From assembly GCA_030248135.1 (NCBI GenBank), contig JASANC010001169.1, positions 124,001 to 188,000 of the forward strand: 64,000 nt of DNA. The letters are read 5' to 3'. Position numbers and translations under genes: made by a program. Under the pieces are notes generated by a model. That model was not told where the DNA came from, did no database searches, and saw only the letters and a program-made list of their open reading frames with translations. Shown here piece by piece: positions 1-9,437 of this stretch. The stretch comes from Theristus sp. LFF4_11. Lineage: Eukaryota > Nematoda > Chromadorea > Monhysterida > Xyalidae. Within the stretch, counting starts at the first letter, position 1, and the number at the start of each line of letters is the position of its first letter.

Positions 1-151
1 GTATGTGTTTTCACTTGAGCTGGGGACAATTAAGTGATATTTTGGGGATTAAAACACAAGAACAGGCATGGTAACGGTTTGGAAAAGGGGTAAATGAGGT
101 CACCAAAACAAAATATGAAAAGTTACGCCATACGGATTACGGAAGCCAGGG

Positions 152-1932
152 TAGGGTTAGGGAAAAAAAATCCGGATTTTTTTTTTAATTAAAAAAAATT
201 TTAAAAAAAAATTTTTTTTACAAGTTAGGTTTGTTCGAAGCGTCTCGTCGAGCTGAGTGCATCTAGACTATTTTCAGAACGATCCGGAAAACTATAAGAG
301 CGAAAATCGTGTTTTATTGAAATTATGTCCATTTCATAGAGGGAAAGTTGCATTTTCAACAGTAAAACAGGACAATTTTCGACGTGTACTTGAATATTGA
401 ACCGTTCTAAGTTGTTCCTCTTTAGAAAATTACCAAAATTTGACTGTGTTCAAAAATTCCTGTTTGCTGTAGCTAAGTCGGCAACCCCTGTCGACCCGGT
501 CGCTCGCCCCCCCCCCAAGACACTTACTTTCAGGTTCAACCAGCTATGCTATCTGCCACATGGCGAGAGCCCACTCTTCAAATCATCGTATCGAAAACAC
601 GTACCGTGATTTCGCGATCACGTTGCGGGCAACTGACAGACGCAAGTTTAACACGTTAGTTTAGCTCAGCACGCAAGTTTTAACATGTGGCCATGTTATC
701 GGGTATCTGAAAAACGGTCGTGTGATGTGGTATTAACCAACATCTCCGCTCCAATTGTTTAACAATATATCGCACAACTCCATTGTAGACCTATAACATA
801 CGCCAATCAACAAAATATCATGTTCATCTCATGGCCTATTTAGAGATGTCAAGAAAAAAAATTTTCTATTTTTTTTTAAATTTTTTTTTTTAATTTTTTT
901 TTTAAATGAAAGTTGTTCAGAATTTTTCAGGGAGTCCGAATATCACCATCTGAGGAGCCACCGACTTACCATATGACCCCCACTCATATGGGAGGAGGGT
1001 GAAAATTTCAGACTTGGTTTCGGCGACCCCATTTTCCCACCGACGACATCACGTCTCGTGTTTTGCCTCTCAATTCACCTCAAATAACACGGAAACAAGT
1101 TCAACAACAAACCGGTGTGATCATGCTGACGACACGAGGCGAAACAGCAACGAGCAACCAACGAAGTTACGCTTGCAGTGGCAGACAGTGCAATTTCGAC
1201 CTTTCGAGATCCTGAAAAACGATGCGTAAATGTGAGTTCTCTGCTTCTATCTCACCTTAGCGGCATCGGAATTTGTTGAACTAGCCTTTGCGACGCTCAA
1301 GTACTTCAATGCGCGAGTCGATCATCACTCACCAAGGCTAAAAACAGTCGATAAATCAATCCAGAATACCACCTGCAGCGTTGAAGACTAAGTGACAAGG
1401 TAAAGTCAAAGAAAATTTTTGTTGAACTTTCGAAAAATTATGCCAAAAACGGCATTTTCAGGGCACATTAAAGAAAAAATTTCAAAAATTTTTAATAAAA
1501 AAATAAAAAAAAGCTCATTTTTTTACTTTTTTTTGAATTAAAAAAAAAAATTTTTTTGACCCTTACATCTCTAGGCCTACCGACTGAAAAAACATGTTCT
1601 AAGTTGCAAGAAAACGATTTCTGAAACGATATTTCAATTCAGTTAAGTCATTTCAACGCTAAAAATTGACTCTAGAAGTCATCCAAATCGAAAAACATGG
1701 AATACGTCGGTCAAAATGACCAAATAATGACATGTACCTAAGCACACAAAGAAGTTGGGAAGAAAATTTGGTTTGAACTTTCAAAAAATTATGCCATAAA
1801 TCGAATTTTCAGAGCAAAGTAGAAGAAAAATTTTTCAAATTTTTTTTTAAGTTTGAAAAAAAATCCAAAATTTTTAAAAAAAAAACGAAAAAAAAATTAA
1901 AAAAAAATTTTTTTTCAAAGCCCCTAACCCTA
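152..1932 (+). mobile_element. hAT-like nonautonomous element, family A copy 1, with nested insertion
   Basis: Starts TAGGGTTAGGG and ends CCCTAACCCTA, flanked by the 8-base duplication AGCCAGGG (144-151 and 1933-1940). The 8-base duplication and YAGGG termini fit the hAT superfamily. Interior matches 31544-32575 except for an insertion at 841-1573. No transposase is encoded; both ends are A/T homopolymer-rich. Confidence 0.85.
841..1573 (+). mobile_element. Family B hAT-like element nested inside family A
   Basis: Starts TAGAGATGT and ends ACATCTCTA. Flanks are GGCCTATT (833-840) and GGCCTACC (1574-1581), an 8-base duplication with two differences. The unoccupied site is intact in the other family A copy near 32221-32228. 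Its interior (about 905-1215) recurs in reverse orientation at about 59470-59715. Confidence 0.8.
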
Positions 1933-2086
1933 AGCCAGGGAGGTGCTTTGCTTGCACATCAAATGTGGTTCTTCTCGAACTCCCTGGTTGGTTGGTCGAT
2001 TTAGCAAAACTTTGATTTTTGAAATTCTTATTTTATTTTTTTCAAACAAAAATCGTCATTTTTGTTTTTTTAACAGCCCTCCCTAC

Positions 2087-2810
2087 TAGGGTTGTTAAAA
2101 AAAACAAAAATCGTCATTTTTGTTTTGTTTTTTTTAAATTTTTTTTTTTAATTTTCAAAAATCAAAGTTGTGCTAAATCAATCAGGGAGTCCGAAGAACC
2201 ACATATGATATGCAAGCGCCTCCCGAATGACTCCCATATGACGGAACTTTGCAGATTTTGTTTTGGTGACCTCAATTACCCCTTTTCCAAACCGTCACCA
2301 TGCCTCTTCTTGTGTTTTGACCTCCAAAACGTCACTAATTGTCCCCAGCTAAACTAATGCTAAAGTGAAGACAAACATACCGCCTTGAAATTCGATCAAT
2401 TCTTCTGATGGTGTTGCGACGACACGACACGAAGCAGCAAGCAACCAGACAACGTAGCGCTTGCAAACGGAGCAGCGAGCACAATCGGACGCTCTGCGAG
2501 GCGAATCGTCACCTTATCTGCATCGGAAATGGTAGGCCAAGCTTTGGGACGCTCAAAAACTTCATCGCAGATGTTGTCGTAGCCTAAAATCAGTCGGTAA
2601 AACGGCCCAAAATCGACTGCTGAAGGTTTTACGAGGTATAATCAAAGAAAATTTTTGTTGAACTTTCGAAAAATTTTGCCAAAATTGAGGTTTTCAGAGC
2701 ATATTAGAGGAAAATTTTTCGAATTTTTTTTTTTTTAAAAATCGGCATTTTTGTTTTTTTTTAATCACTTTTTTTTTTAAAAAAAATTTCATTTTTGTTT
2801 AACAACCCTA
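2087..2810 (+). mobile_element. hAT-like element, family C copy 1
   Basis: Starts TAGGGTTGTTAAAAAAAAC and ends TTTGTTTAACAACCCTA, flanked by a perfect 8-base duplication CTCCCTAC (2079-2086 and 2811-2818). A truncated end of another copy sits immediately to its left (about 2036-2078). The interior block around 2180-2370 is shared with 3890-4080 and 4370-4560, and in reverse with about 1-130. Confidence 0.82.
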
Positions 2811-3176
2811 CTCCCTACCCCTAGTTATTGGTCATTAAACTCATTTTTGGATTTTCCTTCATGTAATTATGTGTCCTTGTCCAGTCCAGTCCACGGTCCA
2901 CCACAGCGGGGTTCGAAGTGTTCGAACTTTTTTTCCACCTTTCACTCCACTCCACAGTCCACAGAACAGAACCAGACCAAAACGGCCATTTAAAAAAATT
3001 AATTAATTTAAAAAAATAATTTTAAAAAATCGGGATTTCCACTTTTTTCGAACCCTCTGGCCTCTAGGGAAGGGCATTTTTTCCAAAACTTGGGGAAGGG
3101 GTGTTTTTCCAGGTGGAGAGGGGTGTCGTCGTGTCGTTGGGGATACACCCCTAGTCCCGACCCCCCCACCCCACCT

Positions 3177-3784
3177 AGGGTTAGGGGCTTTGAAAAAAAA
3201 AATTTTTTTAATTTTTTTTTTCGTTTTTTTTTTTTAATTTGGATTTTTTTTTTCAAACTTAAAAAAAATTGAAAATTTTTTCTTCTACTTTGCTCTGAAA
3301 ATTCGATTTATGGCATAATTTTTTGAAAGTTCAAACCAAATTTTCTTCCCAACTTCTTTGTGTGCTTAGGTAAATGTCATTATTTGGTCATTTTGACCGA
3401 CGTACTCCATGTTTTTCGATTTGGATGACTTCTAGAGTCAATTTTTAGCGTTGAAATGACTTAACTGAATTGAAATATCGTTTCAGAAATCGTTTTCTTG
3501 CAACTTAGAACATGTTTTTCAGTCGGTAGGCCATGAGATGAACATGATATCTTGTTGATTGGCGTATGTTATAGGTCTACAATGGAGTTGTGCGATATAT
3601 TGTTAAACAATTTGAGCGGAGATGTTGGTTAATACCACATCACACGACCGTTTTTCAGATACCCGATAACATGGCCACATGTTAAAACTTGCGTGCTGAG
3701 CTAAACTAACGTGTTAAACTTGCGTCTGTCAGTTGCCCGCAACGTGATCGCGAAATCATGGTACGTGTTTCCCCCCTAACCCTA
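3177..3784 (-). mobile_element. hAT-like element, family A copy 3 (inverted, internally deleted)
   Basis: Starts TAGGGTTAGGGGCTTTG and ends CCCTAACCCTA, flanked by a perfect 8-base duplication ACCCCACC (3169-3176 and 3785-3792). It is the reverse complement of the right part of the copy at 31544-32575. The join CCCTAACCCTAACCCC looks telomeric but is element end plus target duplication. Confidence 0.85.
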
Positions 3785-3817
3785 ACCCCACCCGTTAACA
3801 ACTTTAAGGGGGTGGCA

Positions 3818-4980
3818 TAGGGTTGTTAAAAAAAACAAAAAACGTCATTTTTTATTTTATTTTTTTAACCTTCAAAAATCAAAGTTGTGCTAAATCAATC
3901 AGGGAGTCCGAAGAACCACATATGATATGCAAGCGCCTCCCGATTGACTCCCGTATGGCGGAACTTTGCAGATTTTGTTTTGGTGACCTCAATTACGCCT
4001 TTTCCAAACCGTCACCAGGCCTCTTCTTGTTTTGACCTCCAAAACGTCACTAATTGTCCCCAGCTAAGCTAATGCTAAAGTGAAGACAAACATACCGCCT
4101 TGAAATTCTCTTTGGGACGTAGGCCAAGCTTTGGGACGCTCAAAAACTTCATCGCAGATGTTGTCGAAGCCTAAAATCAGTCCGTAAAACGGTCCAAAAT
4201 CGACTGCCGACGGTTTTACGAGGTAATGTCAAAGAAAATTTTTGTTGAACTTTTGAAAAATTTTGCCAAATTTAAGGTTTTCAGAGCATATTAGAGGAAA
4301 AAATCGTCATTTTTGTTTTTTGTTTTTTAATTTTTTTTCAAAAAAAAGTTTCAAAAATCAAAGTTGTGCTAAATCAATCAGGGAGTTCGAAGAACCACAA
4401 ATGATATGCAAGCGCCTCCGCGGAATGACTCCCGTATGGCGGAACTTTGGAGATTTTGTTTTGGTGACCTCAATTACCCTTTTTCCAAACCGTTACCATG
4501 CCTCTTCTGGTGTTTTGACCCCCAAAACGTCACTAATTGTCCCCAGCCCAAGTGAAAATACACATACCGGCTGGAAATTCGATCAATTCTGATGATGTGT
4601 CGCGACGGCAGGACACGAAACGGCAACCAGACAACGTAACGCTTGCAAACGGAGCAGCTCGGACGCTCAAATTTAGATTGCGAGGCGAATCGTCACCTTA
4701 TCTGCATCGGAAATGGTGAGCCAACCTTTGGGACGCTCAAAAACTTTATCGCAGATGTTGTTGAAGAAGCCTGAAATCAGTCGGTAAAACGGTCCAAAAT
4801 CGACTGCTAAAGGTTTTACGAGGTGATATCAAAGAAAATTTTTGTTGAACTTTCGAAAAATTATGCCAAAATGAGGTTTTCAGAGCATATTAGAGGAAAA
4901 TTTTTCAAATTTTTTTTAAATTGGCATTGTTTTTTCAATCACTTTTTTAAATTTTTGATTTTTGTTTAACAACCCTACTA
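3818..4980 (+). mobile_element. hAT-like element, family C copy 2 with internal duplication
   Basis: Starts TAGGGTTGTTAAAAAAAAC and ends TTTGTTTAACAACCCTA plus CTA. The flanks are GGGTGGCA at 3810-3817 and 4981-4988. The interior holds two successive copies of the same ~400-base block (about 3880-4290 and 4360-4900), so it is a rearranged or nested element. Short ORFs inside are repeat-borne and not credible genes. Confidence 0.72.
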
Positions 4981-5132
4981 GGGTGGCAACGGCGGCGGCA
5001 GCATGGGCGATCAAGAACCTGAAACATCATTTCACCCTGCGTAACCATTTCAGTTCGTTTTCAACTTGTCTTGAGCAAGAAAATGAGATTTCTGGTTGTA
5101 TTATTTCCCCTAGAGTATATCAAAACTTATAA

Positions 5133-5322
5133 TACAGTCCATCTGGCTAATATATACGGCTAGCCGATTGGTTGGTTGCACACACGTGCAGTTGATGCAT
5201 GCATTATGTGCAGGCAAACTCCGCCTCCACAGCAATTCCTACACAGAATGCACCCATCGTACCGGCACGTACATGTGCAACCAACCAGTTAGCTAGTTGT
5301 ATATAAAAGCCAGATGGACTAC
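5133..5322 (+). mobile_element. Palindromic miniature element, family D copy 1
   Basis: Ends are inverted (CAGTCCATCTGGCT and AGCCAGATGGACT). The middle has GATTGGTTGGT, GCATGCATTATGTGCA and CTCCGCCTCC with their inverse partners. A diverged copy lies at 43703-43858 in an ATRX intron. Confidence 0.7.
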
Positions 5323-5722
5323 ATTTTGTTTTCTCTTTTCAGTTGTAACCTTTGAAATTTTCATGCGAAGCTGTCATCTACATCAACATTGGAAAAGACT
5401 GTGATTTCATAAACAACATTTACTTTCCCTGCAAAACCCAAAGAAAAGATTTCAACTTTATCCAGAGGAATGTTACTTTCGGCGGCAATGTCGGTGGTTT
5501 TCTCTCATTCCTGTTTTTGGATGGTCAATCTGTATTCATTCCTTGATTTGCCGCACTTGCACTGTTGCAGCGATTTGTTGCTTGAGTCATAAGTGCCTCC
5601 TTCTTATCATGCACTGCACAGCACACACACATACACAACAGCCACAAGAAATCAAAACTAAGCAAACATTTCGTTCAGCAAACAGTTTAGTTTTGACAAT
5701 TGGCCCATTAAAAAAGATATAA

Positions 5723-6177
5723 TACCGTATTACCCCCAATAAACCCCCATGGGGGATTAATACGTCAGCGACTTTTAGGGGTGGGGGTTTATTGGTGGGG
5801 GGGGATTATTGGTGGGGGGGGTTTATTTACAAAAAAAATCTAGGGGTGGGGGTTTGTTGAAAAATGGCAAAAATACCTTGCATGGCAGGCAAGAAAGTCG
5901 CAGAAACTTTTACTTTTCACATAGATTTCCTTTTGTAACAGCCTTTTGTAATGAAATTACCATTAACTCATCCCTTTGGGGCCTTTGGTAGCACAATTTC
6001 ACCAATGTCACTGCATTCAGTCACTGAATTCGCTGGGTATATGTTTCAAACAGGTTTCCAATTAACCCCCATGGGGATTATTTGTGGGGGGGGAGATTAT
6101 TTGGAAACTGGTCGGGGGGGGTTTATTGGTGGGGGGGATTAATGGTGGGGGGGGGGTTAATGGGGGTAATACGGTAG
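5723..6177 (+). mobile_element. G-rich miniature inverted-repeat element, family E
   Basis: Terminal inverted repeats TACCGTATTACCCCC (left) and GGGGGTAATACGGTA (right). The interior repeats blocks of 7-10 G separated by TTTATTGGT or ATTATTGGT on both sides of a ~250-base unrelated core. No coding capacity. Confidence 0.75.
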
Positions 6178-6206
6178 CACAAAAGTTTCCGACGTCACCC
6201 TCGTCT

Positions 6207-6335
6207 CTCGTGGCCTATATGGCGTGGGTTCTTGTCTGTGCGTTCGGGGGATCGAGCCCCGCCGAGGGGTGTATATAGTATAGGCGTTTAATGACAGAGA
6301 AAACTCGATGGGCACCCTTCTCGACGGCGTTCTGA
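6207..6335 (+). mobile_element. tRNA-derived SINE, copy 1
   Basis: Shares GTGCGTTCGGGGGATCGAGC, TTAATGACAGAG and GACGGCGTTCT with 41697-41883. The tRNA-like head has an internal-promoter B-box-like GGATCGAGCCC; the A-box region is diverged in this copy. Confidence 0.7.
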
Positions 6336-6849
6336 AAAGCCTCCCTCACCCATTCATAAGCCCTCCTCCGCAAAAGGGGGAAGTGTCCCCACTGTGGGAA
6401 ACCAAAAAAAATCTTTTTTAGCTTTTGATTATGGGATTTTTTACTTTTTCATAATAAAAAGTACTTTGTACTTTCGATTGTAAAAATAGTATGCCATCCG
6501 CGCAGAGTGCGTTTTTGAAAAGTTTTTAACTTTGTTTGACACAATGCGCCGCTGCCAGTGCCGGGACGCTTGCTCTCACCCCGTGCATCAAGCCTAGCAA
6601 AACAATTGCCACCACGTGTTCGCGCACTCGACACGCACATAAATCATCAATGCTGAGCCTCAGCGATTCTGCCTTATAAAACTACTCATAAAACAATCAA
6701 CTATATGTGCATATGTCTGCCCTGCCCTGCCAACAAAACAAACATTCTGTACGTACACCGTTAACAAATGAACCACACAAATGTTAGCAAAACAGGCATG
6801 CTTACATGTCTCGCAGCAAGCTTTCCGGACGCATTTTACGACCAGTCCA

Positions 6850-9150
6850 GTGTGACTGTGGTTGTATTTCGCACCTGGGATCGTGTACGTCCTCTATAAC
6901 GTTGTCTACCCTGCACTAATACAGGCGAGAGCTGTCGGATTTTATTTCCGCCACGCACGCCGCGCGCATAAATGCGCTAATCGGAGGTGTCATATGTGCT
7001 TGTGTGTGTGTGTCAGGAGAATGCAACATAGTGGTGTGTGTGCCGCTTTAGCTTGTGCCATAGCAGCAAATCAAACACTAAACATGCACAGTCTGTCTGC
7101 TTGCGCAAAAAAAATTCAGAAACTGGACTGGTTGATCATAATCGGTTGGCTATTGTGTGCTGTTGCCTTGGCCACTTGCAGTCAGTCTTCACCGTTATTG
7201 CCCCACCGACGATTGTCCGTTCGCATAACGCACATGCAAGTGCGTGTCGCATTGTTTGCTGCGACCAGCAAACTTTTTGGGTGATATATGCGTCTGGCGT
7301 CTGTCATTGGCTCGGTGGAATGTCGCAAATGTACAATGTATTGGTGCGGTTTTGTTGCGCGTATGTGCGGTTTCCGCGTTCTTTGTGCGTATCGCAACAT
7401 GGCTACGATGCTTGTGCGTGTGTAAGCATGTGTCCGTGTGCGTACATCCACGTCGCGATGCGTGTCACGATTTGCGTGTCCAGCGATCGCTCAGTACACG
7501 TCTGTCGGCTTCTCATAGCAAAGCCAACGAGAACACGGCGCGCCCATATCCACTTATAGCTAATACTATCGACTCTATGCGTATATGTGTATATGCGCTC
7601 GCCGCATGTAACATCGCATGTGCACATCTCTGTTTCGGCTGTACGATCGTGTGTCCATTGAATGACTATCGCTCTCTGCTACTTATGTCGTTCTGTTGCA
7701 GCGCACACAGTGCACGCATGGTAATTTGTGCCAGTATGCTGTTCAGCTGCTGATCACACAGTGGTGGCCACAGCACAGACGCACACACACACACATTTGC
7801 CCCAAAAGCTGTCACCGGAGCCATTCGGTCCCCATTACTGATATTGTTCTATGCGATGCTCTCTGTGCTGTCTCTGTCATTCTGTATCTGTGTTCACATT
7901 CCGCGTGTGCGTGTGTGTAGCAGCTGGTTTCATTTGCGTCGCTGCATGTACTGCACATGTATTTTTAGGCTTGTTGAATGAATTTCTCCATCGTATATAG
8001 AACAGAAGCACTCGATTTTGTGACCGTCTCACTGCACAGAGTGCCAGCGTAGCGAGTCAAAATCGTGCGTGTCATGCCTTTCGCATTATATCAGTGCCAT
8101 CGACGCTGTCAGTGACACGTAGCAATCAAGCGACTCCACGCACCAACCAGATGCGATGTTGGTGCAAGCCGCGTTTAATCGCTCTGTGCACCCGCATTGT
8201 GTCTGCAGAATGCGCGATTTTAGGGCAAACGACTGATCGCTGCTCATAGAGGCGCATAATGGCGCACACACACAGACGCACACACGACTGCTGCTGTTTC
8301 CGCAGATAACTGGCGTGCACGCTCACGCCATGCGTTCTTGCTGCGCGTTGTTCGCCTTGTTCGCTGCGCCGGCACGTGCGTCTACTTAGCGGCAGCGCAC
8401 ACGAGCACAATGCAAAAACTGCTCTTGCTCTGCTCATGGCTTACCCGTTCGCCCTGCTGCTCCTGCAATCTGACGCTGCGTGCGCCCATCCACCAGGCAC
8501 ATGGAGCGATTCATTATATTTCCATCAAAGCTAGGTGTCCGCTGTTGGACATGCGTACATGGCAGATATGGCAACCCGCAGGCCGCGTGCACATAAAACA
8601 TACAAACATGCGCGTTTTTGTCGCGTTTTGCTGTTGTTATGGATTGTGCTGTGTGTCGCTGTTGTGCTTGTCAAAAAAACAGTCCACCGACCATCGATGG
8701 CGCGCCATTAATTTTTGCGCCATATAGCGCGTCATATCTGGCGTTTCGCGGAGAGCGCAGCAGCAGAGCAAAGCGCAGCGACTCCTTGTGTGTGTGTGTG
8801 CGTCGAGATGCGCCGCAGAGCAACATGCAAACATCGCGTATACAACATAATAACACAACATATCGAAAGAGTAGACAAAATAGCAGCGGCATGCCCGAAC
8901 GTCACGTCTCGTGTCAGAGCAAGGCAGCCTATCAGACGCGGATGCAGCAGCGTACGTCTCTCCACAGACAGACAGCCAGGCGTGTGCAGCCGTAAGTCTG
9001 CGGCTTGCGTTCATGCGTGTGCACTGCTTCTTTGCGTTCGTCATTGGCGTTCACTTGCTTCTGTTCACTCTCGCATCCTCCTGTTATTAGCTGTCTGAGT
9101 TTCGCCATTAAGCACAAAAGCACTGCCTCGGAGAAGGCAGGAGCGCTCAG
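6850..9150. other. GC/TG-rich alternating purine-pyrimidine stretch, no supported gene
   Basis: Dense in GTGTGTG, GCGCAC, CATGCG and similar steps on both strands, unlike the AT-rich flanks. Stop codons are rare, so overlapping ORFs occur in all frames, but none shows a conserved motif or a coherent splice chain. It lies upstream of the acidic-protein gene and could be promoter, 5' UTR intron or repeat-derived. Confidence 0.5.
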
Positions 9151-9284
9151 AACCAGAGTTTTCACCAGTTGCTCTATTATTAGTTTTCATTCCGCAGTCG
9201 TCTTATTAATATTGCGGTTTTTTATATTGTGCGGCGAAACGAATTGTACACTCTTTTATGAACACAATTTATACTTTCTTTCAG

Positions 9285-9437
9285 ACCGCCATGGCAGACT
9301 GATTGTCAATATACTAGCGAACAGAAATTATCACTGACTACAACTGCGCTTAGCGTTTTTTCCGGTCGGGGCATCTACGAAACTGCTACATGCGGTTGAC
9401 CAACAGTGGCGTGACACCACCGTAGAGCAGCTGGCCA
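9285..9437 (+). promoter_or_regulatory. Possible 5' UTR exon with a three-codon upstream ORF
   Basis: A good 3' splice site (TTTCTTTCAG) ends at 9284. Shortly after it, 9291-9302 reads ATG GCA GAC TGA in a strong initiation context (ACCGCCATGG). If this exon is part of the acidic-protein mRNA, ribosomes would meet this tiny ORF before the main ATG at 9438. The acceptor and the ORF are seen; use in the mRNA is inferred. Confidence 0.35.

Noticed and set aside
3774..3792. Telomere-like CCCTAACCCTAACCCC
   Set aside because: It is the end of a family A transposon followed by its target duplication, not a telomere.
2019..4719. Short ORFs within the repeat cluster
   Set aside because: They recur with the same sequence in each transposon copy and run into A/T homopolymers; no transposase motif is present.
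6862..9100. Many overlapping ORFs of 60-170 codons in all frames
   Set aside because: The sequence is poor in stop codons because of its TG/CG composition; the products are low-complexity Cys/His/Arg strings without conserved motifs.
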